DNA of 64,000 bases from Frigoribacterium sp. PhB24 (GTDB lineage: Bacteria; Actinomycetota; Actinomycetes; Actinomycetales; Microbacteriaceae): contig NZ_RKIC01000012.1 of the NCBI RefSeq assembly GCF_003755185.1, forward strand, positions 62,001-126,000, in the 5' to 3' direction. Shown piece after piece: positions 51,804 to 61,452 of this stretch. Made by a program: the position numbers and the translations under genes. The notes beneath the pieces are model-generated. The model was given only the letters and a program-made list of their open reading frames with translations, had not been told where the DNA came from and did no database searches. Numbering within the stretch: position 1 is the first letter of the stretch; the number at the start of each line of letters is the position of its first letter.

Positions 51804-54800
51804 TCAGGCCCTCAGCCGGATGCCGCTGGGCGTCGGCGCGAACCCGGCGTCGCGCAGGGCGTCGCCGAGGGCGGTGCCCAGCACGAACTCGCCGTCGACC
51901 CGTTCGACCGCGAGCTTGCCGATCCGGTTGCGCACGGTGGCGGCCAACGAGCCCGCGGCCAGGGCGAGCTCACGCTCGTCGGGCTCGCCGAAGGTCAGCA
52001 CGGTCTTGCCGCCGCGTTCGACGTAGACGACGAGCCGCCCGTCGACGAGGACCACGAGCGAACCGGCCTTGCGCCCCGGGCGGTGACCGGACTTCTTCTT
52101 GCCGTTCGCGCCTCCTGCGGTGTCGTCCGCCTCGCGGTCGCCGACCCTCGAGGAGGCGCGGGTCGCGCCGGCCGCCTCGGCGCGCGTCCCTGCTCCCGTC
52201 GCCGTGGTCGCCGCCGCCGCGGTGGCGGCTCGGGCCGCCGCGCTCGCGCCGGCCGCCGCCTCGTCGGCGGACGCCCCGTCGAGCGTCTGCCCGGGCCAGG
52301 GCAGGGCGGCGCCGTAGGGGTTCGCCGGGTCGGTCGCGGCGAGGGTCACCACGGGCACGTCGCGGTGACGACCTGCGGCGACGAGGGTGTCGTCGTCACG
52401 GCGGTCGCCCTCGTCACGCACGAACGACCGGAGGCGGTCGACCGTCGGCCCGGTGGCGAACTGAGCCGCTCCGAGGCCCTCGACGAAGTAGCCGCGGCGG
52501 GCGCGGCCCGTCTCTTCGAAGCCGCTGAGCACTTTGTAGGCCGTCGAGAAGCCGCCACGGACGCCCTCGTTGACGACGGCGCCTCGGGTGACGACGCCGT
52601 GCCGCTCGAGCAGGATCTCGGCCGTCGCCGCGGCACGCACGGTGCCGTCGGGTTCGGCGAGGGGCAGCAGCGACCATCGGCCACCGACCGTGGGCGGGCC
52701 CGCCTGACGAGGCATGGCGACGCGGCCTCGGCTGCGGTACGACGAGCGGGACCGCGTCGGGGTGCGGGGCCTCGGCGTGCGTCCGCCGCCGACTTGGGTG
52801 CGCAGGGGGGCGAACGTGTCGTTGGTGATCTGGCCTGCCCAGACGAGCTGCCAGATGGCGGTGACGAGCGAGTCGTCGTCGGTGCTGCCGACGGCGTCGG
52901 AGAGCTGGCGGAAGAAGTACGCCCCGCCGCCGGCCAGCGCGGCGAGCACCTCGCGTTGCAGGTCGTCGGTCTCGGCTCCCGACGGTTCGGGCAGGGTGAC
53001 CTGGGCGCCGTCGGCGAGGTGCAGGCTCACCCAGCCGTCGTTGCCCGGCAGGGTGCCGGTGCCCGACCAGATGACGTCGCCGGTGGCGGTGAGCTCGTCG
53101 AGCATCGACGGGTTGTAGTCGGTCACTCGGGCCGGCAGGATCAGGGACTCCCACGCCGAGGCCGGCAGCGAGACGCCGCTGAGCTGGTCGACGACCTGCA
53201 CCACGCCGTCGAGGCCACGCAGCCCCGACCCCTTGAGCCCGGTGGCGACGTGCTGCCAGGCGGGCAGGAAGCGTCCGAGCGTCTCGGGGGCGACGGGCTC
53301 GACCTCATGTCGCAGCGCGGCGAGCGACTTGCCGCGCAGCCGCCGCAGCACCTCGGAGTCGCACCACTCGCTGCCCTGCTGCCGGGGCCGGAACTCGCCC
53401 TCGACGACCCGACGCTGCGTGGCGAGCTTGCGCAGGGTGTCCATCACGACGGCGGTGCCGAGGCCCAGGCGGTCGGCCACCATGCCGGGGGTGAACGGGC
53501 CGTGCGTGCGGGCGAAGCGGCCGATCAGATCGCCCAGCGGGTCGTCGACCGGTTCGACGAACGCCGTCGGCACGCCGATCGGCAAGGCGACGCCGAGGGC
53601 GTCCCGGAGGCGCGAGGCGTCCTCGATGCCGGTCCAGCGCACCGTGCCGGCGTGGGTGAAGCGCAGCACGCGGTTCGACCAGGCGAGGTCGGTCAGGGCG
53701 GTCTCGAGCGACCGGTGCGCGTCGTCGCGGGCCGCGACGTCACCCGTGACGAGGGTCGCGGCGAGCCAGCTGCGGTCGATGATCTCGTCGGTGGTCAGCG
53801 GGCCGAGCAGGCGCAGCAGGTCGACGACCCCCTCGATGTCGCGAGCCCGGCGGTCGGGGGCGAGGCGCTGCAGTTCGAGCTCGTGCTGGTCGATGACGTC
53901 GGCGTCGAGCAGCTCGCGCAACTCGGCCCGGCCGAGTAGCTCTTGCAGCAGGCTCGAGTCGAGCGACAGGGCGGCCGCGCGGCGTTCGGCGAGCGGCGAG
54001 TCGCCCTCGTACATGAAGGCGGCGACGTACCCGAAGAGCAGCGACCGGGCGAAGGGCGAGGGCACCTCGGTCTCGGTCTCGACGATGCGCACGGTGCGGC
54101 TCGCGAGGTCGCGCGTGAGGCTCATCAGGGCCGGCAGGTCGTACACGTCTTGGAGGACCTCGCGCACGGCCTCGAGCACGATCGGGAACTGCGGGTACTT
54201 GCGGGCGACGTCGAGGAGTTGCGAGGACCGCTGGCGCTGCTGCCAGAGCGGCGACCGCTTGCCGGGGTTGTAGCGGGGCAGCAACAGCGCCCGGGCGGCG
54301 CACTCGCGGAAGCGCGACGAGAACAGGGCCGATCCGCCGACCTCTTCGGTGACGATCTCGTCGAGGTCGTCGAGCTCGAACGAGAACAGTTCGGCGCCGG
54401 GAGGTTCGGCGTCGGTGTCGGGGATGCGCACGACGATGCCGTCGTCGGCCGCCATCGCCCCGCCGTCGACGCCGAGCTGGTCGCGGATGCGGGCGGAGAC
54501 GGCCAGCGCCCAGGGGGCGTGGACCTGCATGCCGTAGGGCGAGTGCAGGATGAGCCGCCAGTCGCCGAGTTCGTCGCGGAAGCGCTCGACGACGAGGGTG
54601 GTGTCGGTCGGCACGTACGACGTGGCGGCCTTCTGTTCGGCGAGGAACGCGATCAGGTTGCGCGCGGCACGCTCGTCGAGGCCGCCGGCGGCGACGCGGG
54701 TCGTGGCGTCGGCCCCGCTCGAGTTCGACAGCTCACGGACGTAGCCGCCGATGGCCTTGCCGAGCTCGGCGGGTCGCCCGATGCCGTCGCCCTTCCAGAA

Positions 54801-56726
54801 GGGGACTCGGCCGGGCTGGCCGTAGGCGGGCGACACGAGCACGCGGTCGTGGGTGATGTCCTCGATGCGCCAACTCGTCGCACCGAGGGCGAACACGTCG
54901 CCGACCCTCGACTCGTAGACCATCTCTTCGTCGAGTTCACCGACGCGGGCGGCCTTCTCGCCGACCATGAAGACGCCGAAAAGGCCCCGATCGGGGATGG
55001 TCCCGCCGCTCGTCACCGCGAGGCGTTGCGCACCCGGTCGGCCCGTGAGCGTGCCGTGCACGCGGTCCCAGACGATGCGGGGTCGCAGCTCGGCGAACTC
55101 GTCGGACGGGTACTTGCCGCTGAGCAGGTCGAGGGTGGCGTCGAAGGCGGAGCGGGGCAGGGTGGCGAAGGGGGCGCTGCGACGCACGGTGTCGAACCAG
55201 GCGTCGGCGTCGAGCTCGTCGAGGGCGACGGCCGCGACGGTCTGCTGGGCCAGCACGTCGAGCGGGTTGGTCGGCACGCGCAGCTCTTCGATGAGCCCGG
55301 CGACCATGCGCTCGGCGGCGACGGCGGAGTGGATCAGGTCGGCCCGGTGCTTGGGGAACAGCACGCCTCGTGAGGTCTCGCCGACCTGGTGCCCGGCCCG
55401 GCCGACGCGCTGCAGGCCGCTGGCGACCGACGGCGGCGACTCGACCTGGATGACCAGGTCGACCGCACCCATGTCGATGCCGAGTTCGAGCGAGCTCGTG
55501 GCGACGACGCAGCGCAGGCGACCGCTCTTGAGGTCGTCCTCGATCAGGGCGCGTTGGTCTTTCGACACCGAACCGTGGTGGGCACGGGCGAGCAGGGGAT
55601 CGCTGCCCGCGGTCTGCCCGGACCCACCCATGAGCTGGGCCGGTGCCCCGCCCCCGACCGACGGGTTGCGCTGCGCGGCGGGTGCCGGGGCGAAGGGGTC
55701 GACGGTGTCGGCAGCCGCGTCGTCGCCGACGGTACCGGCCGTGACCAGCTGGCCCCGCGCCTCCTCGGTCGCTCGCTCGGCGGCTTCGAGGTCACCGCCC
55801 TGGCGTTCGATCCAGATGTCGTTGAGTCGGGCCGTGAGGCGTTCGGCCAGGCGACGCGAGTTCGAGAAGACGATGGTCGAGCGGTGCGCGGCGATCAGGT
55901 CGACGATGCCCTCTTCGACGTGCGGCCAGATCGAGCCCTGCGGCGCGGCTCCGGCGGCCGAGCCCTCGAGCGGGGCGGCGGTGCCGAGTTCGGTCATGTC
56001 GTCGACGGGGACGACGACGCGCAGGTCGAACTTCTTGTCGGCACGCGGGTTGACGATGGTGACCGGTGCCGGGCCGGCGAGGAACCGCGCGACCTCTTCG
56101 GGTGGTCGCACGGTGGCGCTGAGCCCGATGCGCTGTGCGGGCTCGTCGAGGAGCGCGTCGAGACGCTCGAGCGAAAGGGCCAGGTGGGCGCCGCGCTTGG
56201 TGGACGCGACGGCGTGGACCTCGTCGACGATGACGGTCCGGACGCCCTTGAGGGTCTCGCGCGCCTGCGAGGTGAGCATCAGGTAGAGCGACTCGGGGGT
56301 CGTGATGAGGATGTCGGTCGGGGTGCGGGCGAGCCGGCCGCGGTCGCTCGAGCTCGTGTCGCCCGAGCGCACGCCCACCGTGATGTCGGGAGCCTCGGTG
56401 CCCAACCGGCGGGCGGTCTGGGTGATGCCGACGAGAGGTGAGCGGAGGTTGCGCTCGACGTCGACGCCGAGCGCCTTGAGCGGAGAGATGTAGAGGACGC
56501 GGGTGCGGTGCAGTTTCTCGTCGGGCGGGGGCGACGAGGCCAGCGAGTCGATCGACCACAGGAACGACGCGAGCGTCTTGCCCGAACCCGTCGGCGCGAT
56601 GACGAGCGCGTGGTCGCCCTGGCTGATGGCCGTCCAGGCGCCTTCTTGGGCCCGGGTCGGCGCGGCGAAGGCCCCCCGGAACCACTCGCGGGTCGCGGGG
56701 GAGAAGCGGTCGAGCACGTCGGTCAT
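51804..56726 (-). CDS. lhr: Lhr-type superfamily 2 DNA helicase
   Basis: About 1640 residues, the largest gene here. Core: APTGSGKTLASFLWSID (motif I), VDEVHAVASTKRG (DEVH box), SATVRPPEE (III), HHGSVSKDQR and QRVGRAGHQVG (VI), then the long Lhr-specific winged-helix/C-terminal region. ATP-driven 3'-5' translocase that unwinds RNA:DNA and repairs damage in mycobacteria. A low-complexity Ala-rich linker of about 80 residues before the last 110 contains two dispersed-motif copies (GATRASSRV, GGANG) and makes it longer than the roughly 1500 of mycobacterial Lhr. ATG 56726 is preferred for its distance to GCAGG; 56735 is the alternative. Confidence 0.93.
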   Translation of the reverse strand: MTDVLDRFSPATREWFRGAFAAPTRAQEGAWTAISQGDHALVIAPTGSGKTLASFLWSIDSLASSPPPDEKLHRTRVLYISPLKALGVDVERNLRSPLVGITQTARRLGTEAPDITVGVRSGDTSSSDRGRLARTPTDILITTPESLYLMLTSQARETLKGVRTVIVDEVHAVASTKRGAHLALSLERLDALLDEPAQRIGLSATVRPPEEVARFLAGPAPVTIVNPRADKKFDLRVVVPVDDMTELGTAAPLEGSAAGAAPQGSIWPHVEEGIVDLIAAHRSTIVFSNSRRLAERLTARLNDIWIERQGGDLEAAERATEEARGQLVTAGTVGDDAAADTVDPFAPAPAAQRNPSVGGGAPAQLMGGSGQTAGSDPLLARAHHGSVSKDQRALIEDDLKSGRLRCVVATSSLELGIDMGAVDLVIQVESPPSVASGLQRVGRAGHQVGETSRGVLFPKHRADLIHSAVAAERMVAGLIEELRVPTNPLDVLAQQTVAAVALDELDADAWFDTVRRSAPFATLPRSAFDATLDLLSGKYPSDEFAELRPRIVWDRVHGTLTGRPGAQRLAVTSGGTIPDRGLFGVFMVGEKAARVGELDEEMVYESRVGDVFALGATSWRIEDITHDRVLVSPAYGQPGRVPFWKGDGIGRPAELGKAIGGYVRELSNSSGADATTRVAAGGLDERAARNLIAFLAEQKAATSYVPTDTTLVVERFRDELGDWRLILHSPYGMQVHAPWALAVSARIRDQLGVDGGAMAADDGIVVRIPDTDAEPPGAELFSFELDDLDEIVTEEVGGSALFSSRFRECAARALLLPRYNPGKRSPLWQQRQRSSQLLDVARKYPQFPIVLEAVREVLQDVYDLPALMSLTRDLASRTVRIVETETEVPSPFARSLLFGYVAAFMYEGDSPLAERRAAALSLDSSLLQELLGRAELRELLDADVIDQHELELQRLAPDRRARDIEGVVDLLRLLGPLTTDEIIDRSWLAATLVTGDVAARDDAHRSLETALTDLAWSNRVLRFTHAGTVRWTGIEDASRLRDALGVALPIGVPTAFVEPVDDPLGDLIGRFARTHGPFTPGMVADRLGLGTAVVMDTLRKLATQRRVVEGEFRPRQQGSEWCDSEVLRRLRGKSLAALRHEVEPVAPETLGRFLPAWQHVATGLKGSGLRGLDGVVQVVDQLSGVSLPASAWESLILPARVTDYNPSMLDELTATGDVIWSGTGTLPGNDGWVSLHLADGAQVTLPEPSGAETDDLQREVLAALAGGGAYFFRQLSDAVGSTDDDSLVTAIWQLVWAGQITNDTFAPLRTQVGGGRTPRPRTPTRSRSSYRSRGRVAMPRQAGPPTVGGRWSLLPLAEPDGTVRAAATAEILLERHGVVTRGAVVNEGVRGGFSTAYKVLSGFEETGRARRGYFVEGLGAAQFATGPTVDRLRSFVRDEGDRRDDDTLVAAGRHRDVPVVTLAATDPANPYGAALPWPGQTLDGASADEAAAGASAAARAATAAAATTATGAGTRAEAAGATRASSRVGDREADDTAGGANGKKKSGHRPGRKAGSLVVLVDGRLVVYVERGGKTVLTFGEPDERELALAAGSLAATVRNRIGKLAVERVDGEFVLGTALGDALRDAGFAPTPSGIRLRA

Positions 56727-56761
56727 CGCTGCCATCCTGCTCTGCACCACCGACATTCCGC

Positions 56762-56819
56762 CGAGGTGTCACGGCTTGCCGGTCACGTCCGAAGCCGAGC
56801 GGCACGTCGTGACACGTCA
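56762..56819. repeat. 58-bp near-palindromic interspersed element, copy C
   Basis: The most diverged of three copies: begins CGAGGTGTCACGGCTTGCC, centre CGTCCGAAG, then GCGGCACGTCGTGACA. It occupies the divergent gap between lhr and the azoreductase gene, so it cannot be just a terminator. Confidence 0.7.
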
Positions 56820-56846
56820 CCGGCCGGTGGTGTCGGCCGCCCCGGC

Positions 56847-56852
56847 TACGGT
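56847..56852 (+). promoter_or_regulatory. -10 hexamer TACGGT for leaderless azoreductase gene
   Basis: TACGGT ends 6 nt before ATG 56859; the 58-bp palindrome ends 27 bp upstream, over the expected -35. Confidence 0.6.
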
Positions 56853-56858
56853 GGGCGC

Positions 56859-57503
56859 ATGCCGAACCTGCTCCACCTCGACTCGTCCGCCGACCTCTCG
56901 ACGAGTCGCTCGCGCGCGATCACCGCGGCGTTCGCCGACGCCTGGCGCGGACTCGGCGCCGACCACACGGTCACCCGCCGCGACCTGCACCGCGACCCGC
57001 TGCCGCACCTGAGCGACAGCGCGCTGCACTGGCCGCCGCGCCTCCGTCTGCCGGGCGACGCCCCCGACCCCGCCCACGAGGCCCTGCAGCAGACCCTGAT
57101 CGCCGAGCTCGTCGCCGCCGACGTCGTGCTGATCGGCGCCCCGCTCTACAACTACTCGCTGCCCTCGACGCTCAAGGCCTGGGTCGACAACATCCACCTG
57201 CCCGGTGTTACCGCGCCCTTCGACGGCGACGACCAGCAGCCGATGCTCGGGCGACCCGCGGTCGTCGTCACGAGCCGGGGCGGCGTCTACGACGAGGGCA
57301 CCCCCACGGCCGGCCGGGACCACGCCACCCCGGTCCTCGACATCGTCCTGGGGTCGACGCTCGGCATGCGCGTCGAGACGATCGCCACCAACCTCACGCT
57401 CAGCGACCGGCTGCCCATGCCCGAGGCTGCCCGCGAGCGTGGCACGCGTGAACTGCGAGAAGCGAAGGAGGCGGCGGTCGCCTCGGCCCGCCGCCTCGGG
57501 TGA
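56859..57503 (+). CDS. FMN-dependent NADH-azoreductase family flavodoxin-fold enzyme
   Basis: 214 residues. The phosphate-binding loop LHLDSSADLSTSRSR and the FMN segment GAPLYNYSLPSTLKAWVDNI (parts) are hallmarks of AzoR-like quinone/azo reductases. They reduce quinones with NAD(P)H and limit oxidative stress. ATG 56859 is fixed by the leaderless promoter. It overlaps the small membrane gene by GTGA. Confidence 0.9.
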   Translation: MPNLLHLDSSADLSTSRSRAITAAFADAWRGLGADHTVTRRDLHRDPLPHLSDSALHWPPRLRLPGDAPDPAHEALQQTLIAELVAADVVLIGAPLYNYSLPSTLKAWVDNIHLPGVTAPFDGDDQQPMLGRPAVVVTSRGGVYDEGTPTAGRDHATPVLDIVLGSTLGMRVETIATNLTLSDRLPMPEAARERGTRELREAKEAAVASARRLG

Positions 57504-57730
57504 CCGTGCCGTCGCGTCGACGAGGCAGCCGTCGGGCCGGGGCCGCTCGCCGGGCGAAGTCGATCGTCGCGCGCGTGTTCGGAATGCTGGCCGCGGCACT
57601 CGCGATCATCGGCCTCGTGCGGTTGCTGCAGGGTCAGGCCGGGTTCGGTGTCGCGTTCCTCGTGGCGGGCTTCGTCTCGGTCGTCGTGGCCTACGCCCTC
57701 GTCCGCAGCGTGAACGCGTCCCGCCGCTGA
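57500..57730 (+). CDS. Small two-helix membrane protein
   Basis: 76 residues. A very basic N-terminus (PSRRRGSRRAGAARRAKS) followed by two hydrophobic helices (about 26-44 and 48-68). No family recognised. GTG 57500 overlaps the azoreductase stop, so it is co-translated. The basic head would stay in the cytoplasm. Confidence 0.65.
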   Translation: MTVPSRRRGSRRAGAARRAKSIVARVFGMLAAALAIIGLVRLLQGQAGFGVAFLVAGFVSVVVAYALVRSVNASRR

Positions 57731-57785
57731 CCTCCGCGGTCGGGCCGGGCCTGTGCAGTCTGGGCGGCCCGTCGTCCGGCCTGGC

Positions 57786-57791
57786 TAGGCT
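57786..57791 (+). promoter_or_regulatory. -10 hexamer TAGGCT for leaderless aldo/keto reductase gene
   Basis: TAGGCT ends 7 nt before ATG 57799. Confidence 0.6.
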
Positions 57792-57798
57792 CGGCGAC

Positions 57799-58797
57799 AT
57801 GCAGAGCCGCACCCTCGGAACCCGTTCATCCTTCCTCGCCGACCGTCCCGTCTCGGTGATCGGCCTCGGCACCTGGCAGCTCGGCGCGGACTGGGGCGAC
57901 GTCAGCGAGAGCGACGCGCTCGACGTGCTGGGCGCCTCCGTCGAGTCCGGGGTCACCTTCTTCGACACCGCCGACGTGTACGGCGACGGTCGCAGCGAGC
58001 AGATCATCGGGCGATTCCGTGCCTCGAACCCCGACGTGCCGCTCACGGTCGCCACGAAGATGGGTCGTCGCCTCGACCAGGTGCCGTCGAACTACGTCCG
58101 CGAGAACTTCGTCGCCTGGACCGACCGCTCGCGCCGCAACCTCGGCGTCGACACGCTCGACCTGGTGCAGCTGCACTGCCCGCCCACCCCCGTCTTCGAG
58201 AGCGACGCCGTCTACGACGCCCTCGACGAGCTGGTCGAGAACGGCGCGATCCGTGCCTACGGTGTCAGCGTCGAAGAGACCGCGCAGGCCCTGACCGCCA
58301 TCGCCCGGCCCAACCTCTCGACCGTGCAGATCATCTTCAACGCGTTCCGGCTCAAGCCCCTCGACGAGGTGCTGCCCGCGGCGCAGCGGGCCGGCGTCGG
58401 CATCATCGCCCGCGTCCCCCTCGCGAGCGGGCTGCTCTCGGGCAAGTACACGACCGAGACGACGTTCGCCGAGAACGACCACCGCACCTACAACCGGCAC
58501 GGCGAGGCCTTCGACCAGGGCGAGACGTTCAGCGGCGTCGACTTCGAGCAGGGCGTCGCCGCCGCGCAGGAGTTCGCCGCGGCCGTCCCCGACGGCGTCA
58601 CCGTGCCCCAGGCCGCCCTCGCCTGGATCGTCGAGCAGCCGGGCGTCAGCACGGTCATCCCCGGCGCCCGCAACGTCGCCCAGGCGACGGCAAACGCGGC
58701 GGCGGGCAGCGTCGGCGACCTCGACGACGGGCTCGACAGCGAGGTCGTCCGCATCTACGACCAGTACTTCCGCGAGGCCGTCCACCCCCGCTGGTAG
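57799..58797 (+). CDS. Aldo/keto reductase
   Basis: 332 residues. Tetrad: Asp and Tyr in FFDTADVYGDGRSE (near residues 55-60), Lys in VATKMG, His in LVQLHCPP. NADPH site near the C-terminal VIPGARNVAQATANA. Reduces aldehydes or ketones; substrate not predictable. Single gene with its own leaderless promoter, 69 bp after the small membrane gene. Confidence 0.92.
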   Translation: MQSRTLGTRSSFLADRPVSVIGLGTWQLGADWGDVSESDALDVLGASVESGVTFFDTADVYGDGRSEQIIGRFRASNPDVPLTVATKMGRRLDQVPSNYVRENFVAWTDRSRRNLGVDTLDLVQLHCPPTPVFESDAVYDALDELVENGAIRAYGVSVEETAQALTAIARPNLSTVQIIFNAFRLKPLDEVLPAAQRAGVGIIARVPLASGLLSGKYTTETTFAENDHRTYNRHGEAFDQGETFSGVDFEQGVAAAQEFAAAVPDGVTVPQAALAWIVEQPGVSTVIPGARNVAQATANAAAGSVGDLDDGLDSEVVRIYDQYFREAVHPRW

Positions 58798-58832
58798 GCC
58801 CGGTGCCCGGTGCCCGTGGGCCGGGTTCGAGC

Positions 58833-59405
58833 TCAGCGCCCGCGCGGTGTCGACACGAGCCGGCCCAACAGGGCCACGCCCGATCCGATGATCAGCCCAC
58901 CGACGACGTCCGACGTCCAGTGCGCCCCCACGTGGAGGCGCGACCACGAGACCGCGCCGGCCAGCGGGACGAGGGCTGCCGCGGCCCCCGGCGACTCGAT
59001 CGCGACGCCCGTGACGAAACCCGCGGCGCAGGCCGCGTGGCCGGACGGGAACGACGCGGACAGTGGCTGGCTGCGGAGGCGTCGCTCGATCGGGACGTCG
59101 TCGATCAGTGGGCGGTTGCCGCCGAAGAGGCGCTTGCCGACGATGTTCGCCATGGCGCTGGCGAACCCGAGCGACAGGGTGCCGCGGACGGCGGCACGAC
59201 GCTGCCCGACGAGGGCGAGGCCCGCCGCGACCGCGGCCCACAGCAGGCCATGGTCGGCGAAATGGCTGAGGCGGCTGAGGTTGCGGTCGACGACCGGCAC
59301 ACCACGGACCGCGTTGATGCGTTTCGCGGCCCGACGATCGGCACGCAGCACCCAGGCGGGCAGGACCTGACGGGGCGTCTCGGAAGGAAGGGGCAACAGG
59401 GGCAC
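58833..59405 (-). CDS. PAP2-family membrane phosphatase
   Basis: 190 residues, about four helices. The three phosphatase motifs are complete: KRLFGGNRP, PSGHAA and SRLHVGAHWTSD. Members dephosphorylate lipid phosphates such as undecaprenyl pyrophosphate or phosphatidic acid at the outer face of the membrane. GTG 59405 is supported by TACGGT at leaderless spacing. Convergent with the aldo/keto reductase. Confidence 0.92.
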   Translation of the reverse strand: MPLLPLPSETPRQVLPAWVLRADRRAAKRINAVRGVPVVDRNLSRLSHFADHGLLWAAVAAGLALVGQRRAAVRGTLSLGFASAMANIVGKRLFGGNRPLIDDVPIERRLRSQPLSASFPSGHAACAAGFVTGVAIESPGAAAALVPLAGAVSWSRLHVGAHWTSDVVGGLIIGSGVALLGRLVSTPRGR

Positions 59406-59411
59406 CCGTCC

Positions 59412-59417
59412 ACCGTA
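59412..59417 (-). promoter_or_regulatory. -10 hexamer TACGGT for leaderless PAP2 gene
   Basis: Minus-strand TACGGT ends 6 nt before GTG 59405. Confidence 0.55.
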
Positions 59418-59539
59418 TCTTTCCCGGGGGGCCGCACCGCGCCTCCTCGGCTCGTCTCGTCGCGCGCGACCCCCGACACCGACGCGGGTAGGGGTACAAG
59501 CTGGGCCGAGGTGCGATCGCCGCCGCGTACACCGGGGAC

Positions 59540-60433
59540 ATGGCAGACAACATGTACACCCCGCAGAACCCGGTCACCCAGTACCCGCAGCCGCCCTTCG
59601 AGCACCAGCAGCAGAGCGCGCCCGGTGACGTCCACGCCATGAAGCCCGAGCCCGACCACGGCGAGACCAGCTACGTCGGCAGCGGCCGCCTCGCCGGTCG
59701 CAAGGCACTCGTCACCGGGGCCGACAGCGGCATCGGCCGCGCCACCGCAATCGCCTTCGCCCGCGAGGGGGCCGACGTGGCGTTGAGCTACCTCGCCGAA
59801 GAACAGTCGCAGGCCGAGGAGGTCGCCGCCCTCGTCCGCGAAGCCGGTCGCACCGCCGTCCTGCTGCCCGGCGACCTGCAGGTCGAACAGACCAACGTCG
59901 ACGTCGTCGAGAAGACCGTCGCCGAGCTCGGCGGACTCGACATCCTGGCCATCATCGCCGGTGTCATGCCGACCGTCAGCAGCATCGACGACTTCGAGAC
60001 CGAGACGCTCGACCACGTCCTCAAGGCCAACATCTACCCGCTGTTCTGGCTCACCAAGGCCGCCTCGAAACACCTGACTCCGGGCGCGTCGATCATCACG
60101 ACGTCGTCGATCCAGGGCTTCCAGCCGTCGCCCGACCTGGCCGAGTACGCCGTGTCGAAGGCCGGCATCGCGAACTGGACCCGCGCCATGGCGCAGCAGC
60201 TCGCCGAGCGCGGCATCCGCGTCAACGGCGTCGCGCCCGGTCCCGTCTGGACCCCGCTGCAGCCCGCGTTCGTGCCGAACGAGAAGATCGAGAGCTTCGG
60301 CTCGGAGGCCGCCTACGGTCGCCCCGGCCAGGCCGTCGAGCTGGCCCCGTCGTTCGTCTTCCTGGCCAGCCAGGAGTCCAGCTACATCAGCGGCGAGACC
60401 ATCGCCGTGACGGGCGGCACGCCGATCCACTAG
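59540..60433 (+). CDS. YghA/YdaD-like SDR oxidoreductase
   Basis: 297 residues. The 40-residue leader (MYTPQNPVTQYPQPPFEHQ) followed by GSGRLAGRKALVTGADSGIG (short parts) is the layout of the YghA/YdaD stress-related SDRs. Catalytic YAVSK near residue 205; PGPVWTPLQP after it. Unlike the family NAG, the IIAG motif has Ala-Gly with Ile. GGGTAG and GGGTAC motifs 45-50 bp upstream resemble alternative-sigma -10 boxes, in line with stress control (weak). Followed by a hairpin. Confidence 0.88.
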   Translation: MADNMYTPQNPVTQYPQPPFEHQQQSAPGDVHAMKPEPDHGETSYVGSGRLAGRKALVTGADSGIGRATAIAFAREGADVALSYLAEEQSQAEEVAALVREAGRTAVLLPGDLQVEQTNVDVVEKTVAELGGLDILAIIAGVMPTVSSIDDFETETLDHVLKANIYPLFWLTKAASKHLTPGASIITTSSIQGFQPSPDLAEYAVSKAGIANWTRAMAQQLAERGIRVNGVAPGPVWTPLQPAFVPNEKIESFGSEAAYGRPGQAVELAPSFVFLASQESSYISGETIAVTGGTPIH

Positions 60434-60473
60434 GGATCGACCACTCCCTCGCGAACACCGTCGAGTGGACAGG

Positions 60474-60514
60474 ACACCGCCGAACGTCGCGGTGCGCCGT
60501 CCGTTCGGCGGTGT
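60474..60514. terminator. Hairpin between convergent SDR and epimerase genes
   Basis: ACACCGCCGAACG (60474-60486) and its exact reverse complement (60502-60514), 15-nt loop. A further GAACACCG half-copy lies upstream at 60453. No U-tract. Confidence 0.65.
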
Positions 60515-60594
60515 TCTCGTGCACCGGGTGCCGGGCAGGCAGGCGGGCGGGCCGGCCGGCCGGCAGGAGGGTAGCTTCGCCGGGCAGGCCCGGC

Positions 60595-61452
60595 TCAGGG
60601 GTGCCGCACGCCCTCGCCCGCTATCACGGCGCGGTACCCCTCGCGGTAGGTCGGGTACGCGAAGTCGAACCCGGTCGCGCGTAGTCGTGCGTTCGACAGG
60701 CGCTTGTCGCCGCCGGCCTGACGACCCCGAGGAGGCGCGCTCGGCGGGACCGGCAGCCCCAGTTCGCCGGCCACGAACGTCAGCACGTCGTCGAGCCTCG
60801 ACGGCTCGTCGTCGACCCCCACGTACAGGACGTCGGTCGGCACCGAGGTGGTGGTGATGTACACGATCGCGGCCGCCGCATCGTCCCGGTGGATGCGGTT
60901 CGTGTGGGGCGAGCTGCCCGCCGGCTCGGCCAGTCTCGCCTCGCCGTCGCGCACCTGGGTGATGAGCCGCTCTCGACCCGGGCCGTAGATGCCGCCGAGG
61001 CGCAGGACGACGCCGTCGGGCCGACGCTCGTGCAACAGGGCCTCGGCCTCGAGGATCACCTCGGCCGTGGGAGAGGCCCCGGTCGCCGGCGTCGCCTCGT
61101 CGACGACGCTGCCGTCGTCGACGTCGTACACGGCGGTCGACGAGACGAACAACACCCGGGCGTCCACCGCCCCGGCCTCGTCGAGAGCGTCGAGGACGGA
61201 GCGCAGGCCGTCGACGTAGGACGCCCGATAGGTGTCGACGTCACGCGACCCGGCCGAGAGGGCGACGACGACGATCCCGGTGTCGGCGGGCAGGGTGGGC
61301 CGGGTGGTGCTGAGGTCGATCGACACGCCTTCGATCGACGCGGGTAGCTTGTCGGCCGAGCGTCGCAGGCCGACGACGCGGTGCCCGAGGGCCACGAAGC
61401 GGAGGGCGGCCTCGGTGCCGAGGTCGCCGCAGCCGGCGAGGACGACGGTCAT
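60595..61452 (-). CDS. NAD(P)-binding sugar epimerase-like protein (YeeZ-type)
   Basis: 285 residues. Rossmann start VVLAGCGDLGTEAALRF; VVVALSAG, VLFVSSTAVYD and LRLGGIYGPGRE fit atypical extended SDRs of the YeeZ group, whose catalytic Tyr is not in the usual YxxxK. Function in the group is unclear. ATG 61452 overlaps the iminopeptidase stop (ATGA), so both are in one operon. Confidence 0.82.
   Translation of the reverse strand: MTVVLAGCGDLGTEAALRFVALGHRVVGLRRSADKLPASIEGVSIDLSTTRPTLPADTGIVVVALSAGSRDVDTYRASYVDGLRSVLDALDEAGAVDARVLFVSSTAVYDVDDGSVVDEATPATGASPTAEVILEAEALLHERRPDGVVLRLGGIYGPGRERLITQVRDGEARLAEPAGSSPHTNRIHRDDAAAAIVYITTTSVPTDVLYVGVDDEPSRLDDVLTFVAGELGLPVPPSAPPRGRQAGGDKRLSNARLRATGFDFAYPTYREGYRAVIAGEGVRHP

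Noticed and set aside
51204-53939. 911-codon open frame opposite nei and lhr
   Set aside because: Same shadow effect; no recognisable motif, and it spans two well-identified genes.
59105-60430. 441-codon minus-strand frame opposite the YghA-like SDR
   Set aside because: Covers a complete SDR in the other strand and has no domain or ribosome-binding site.
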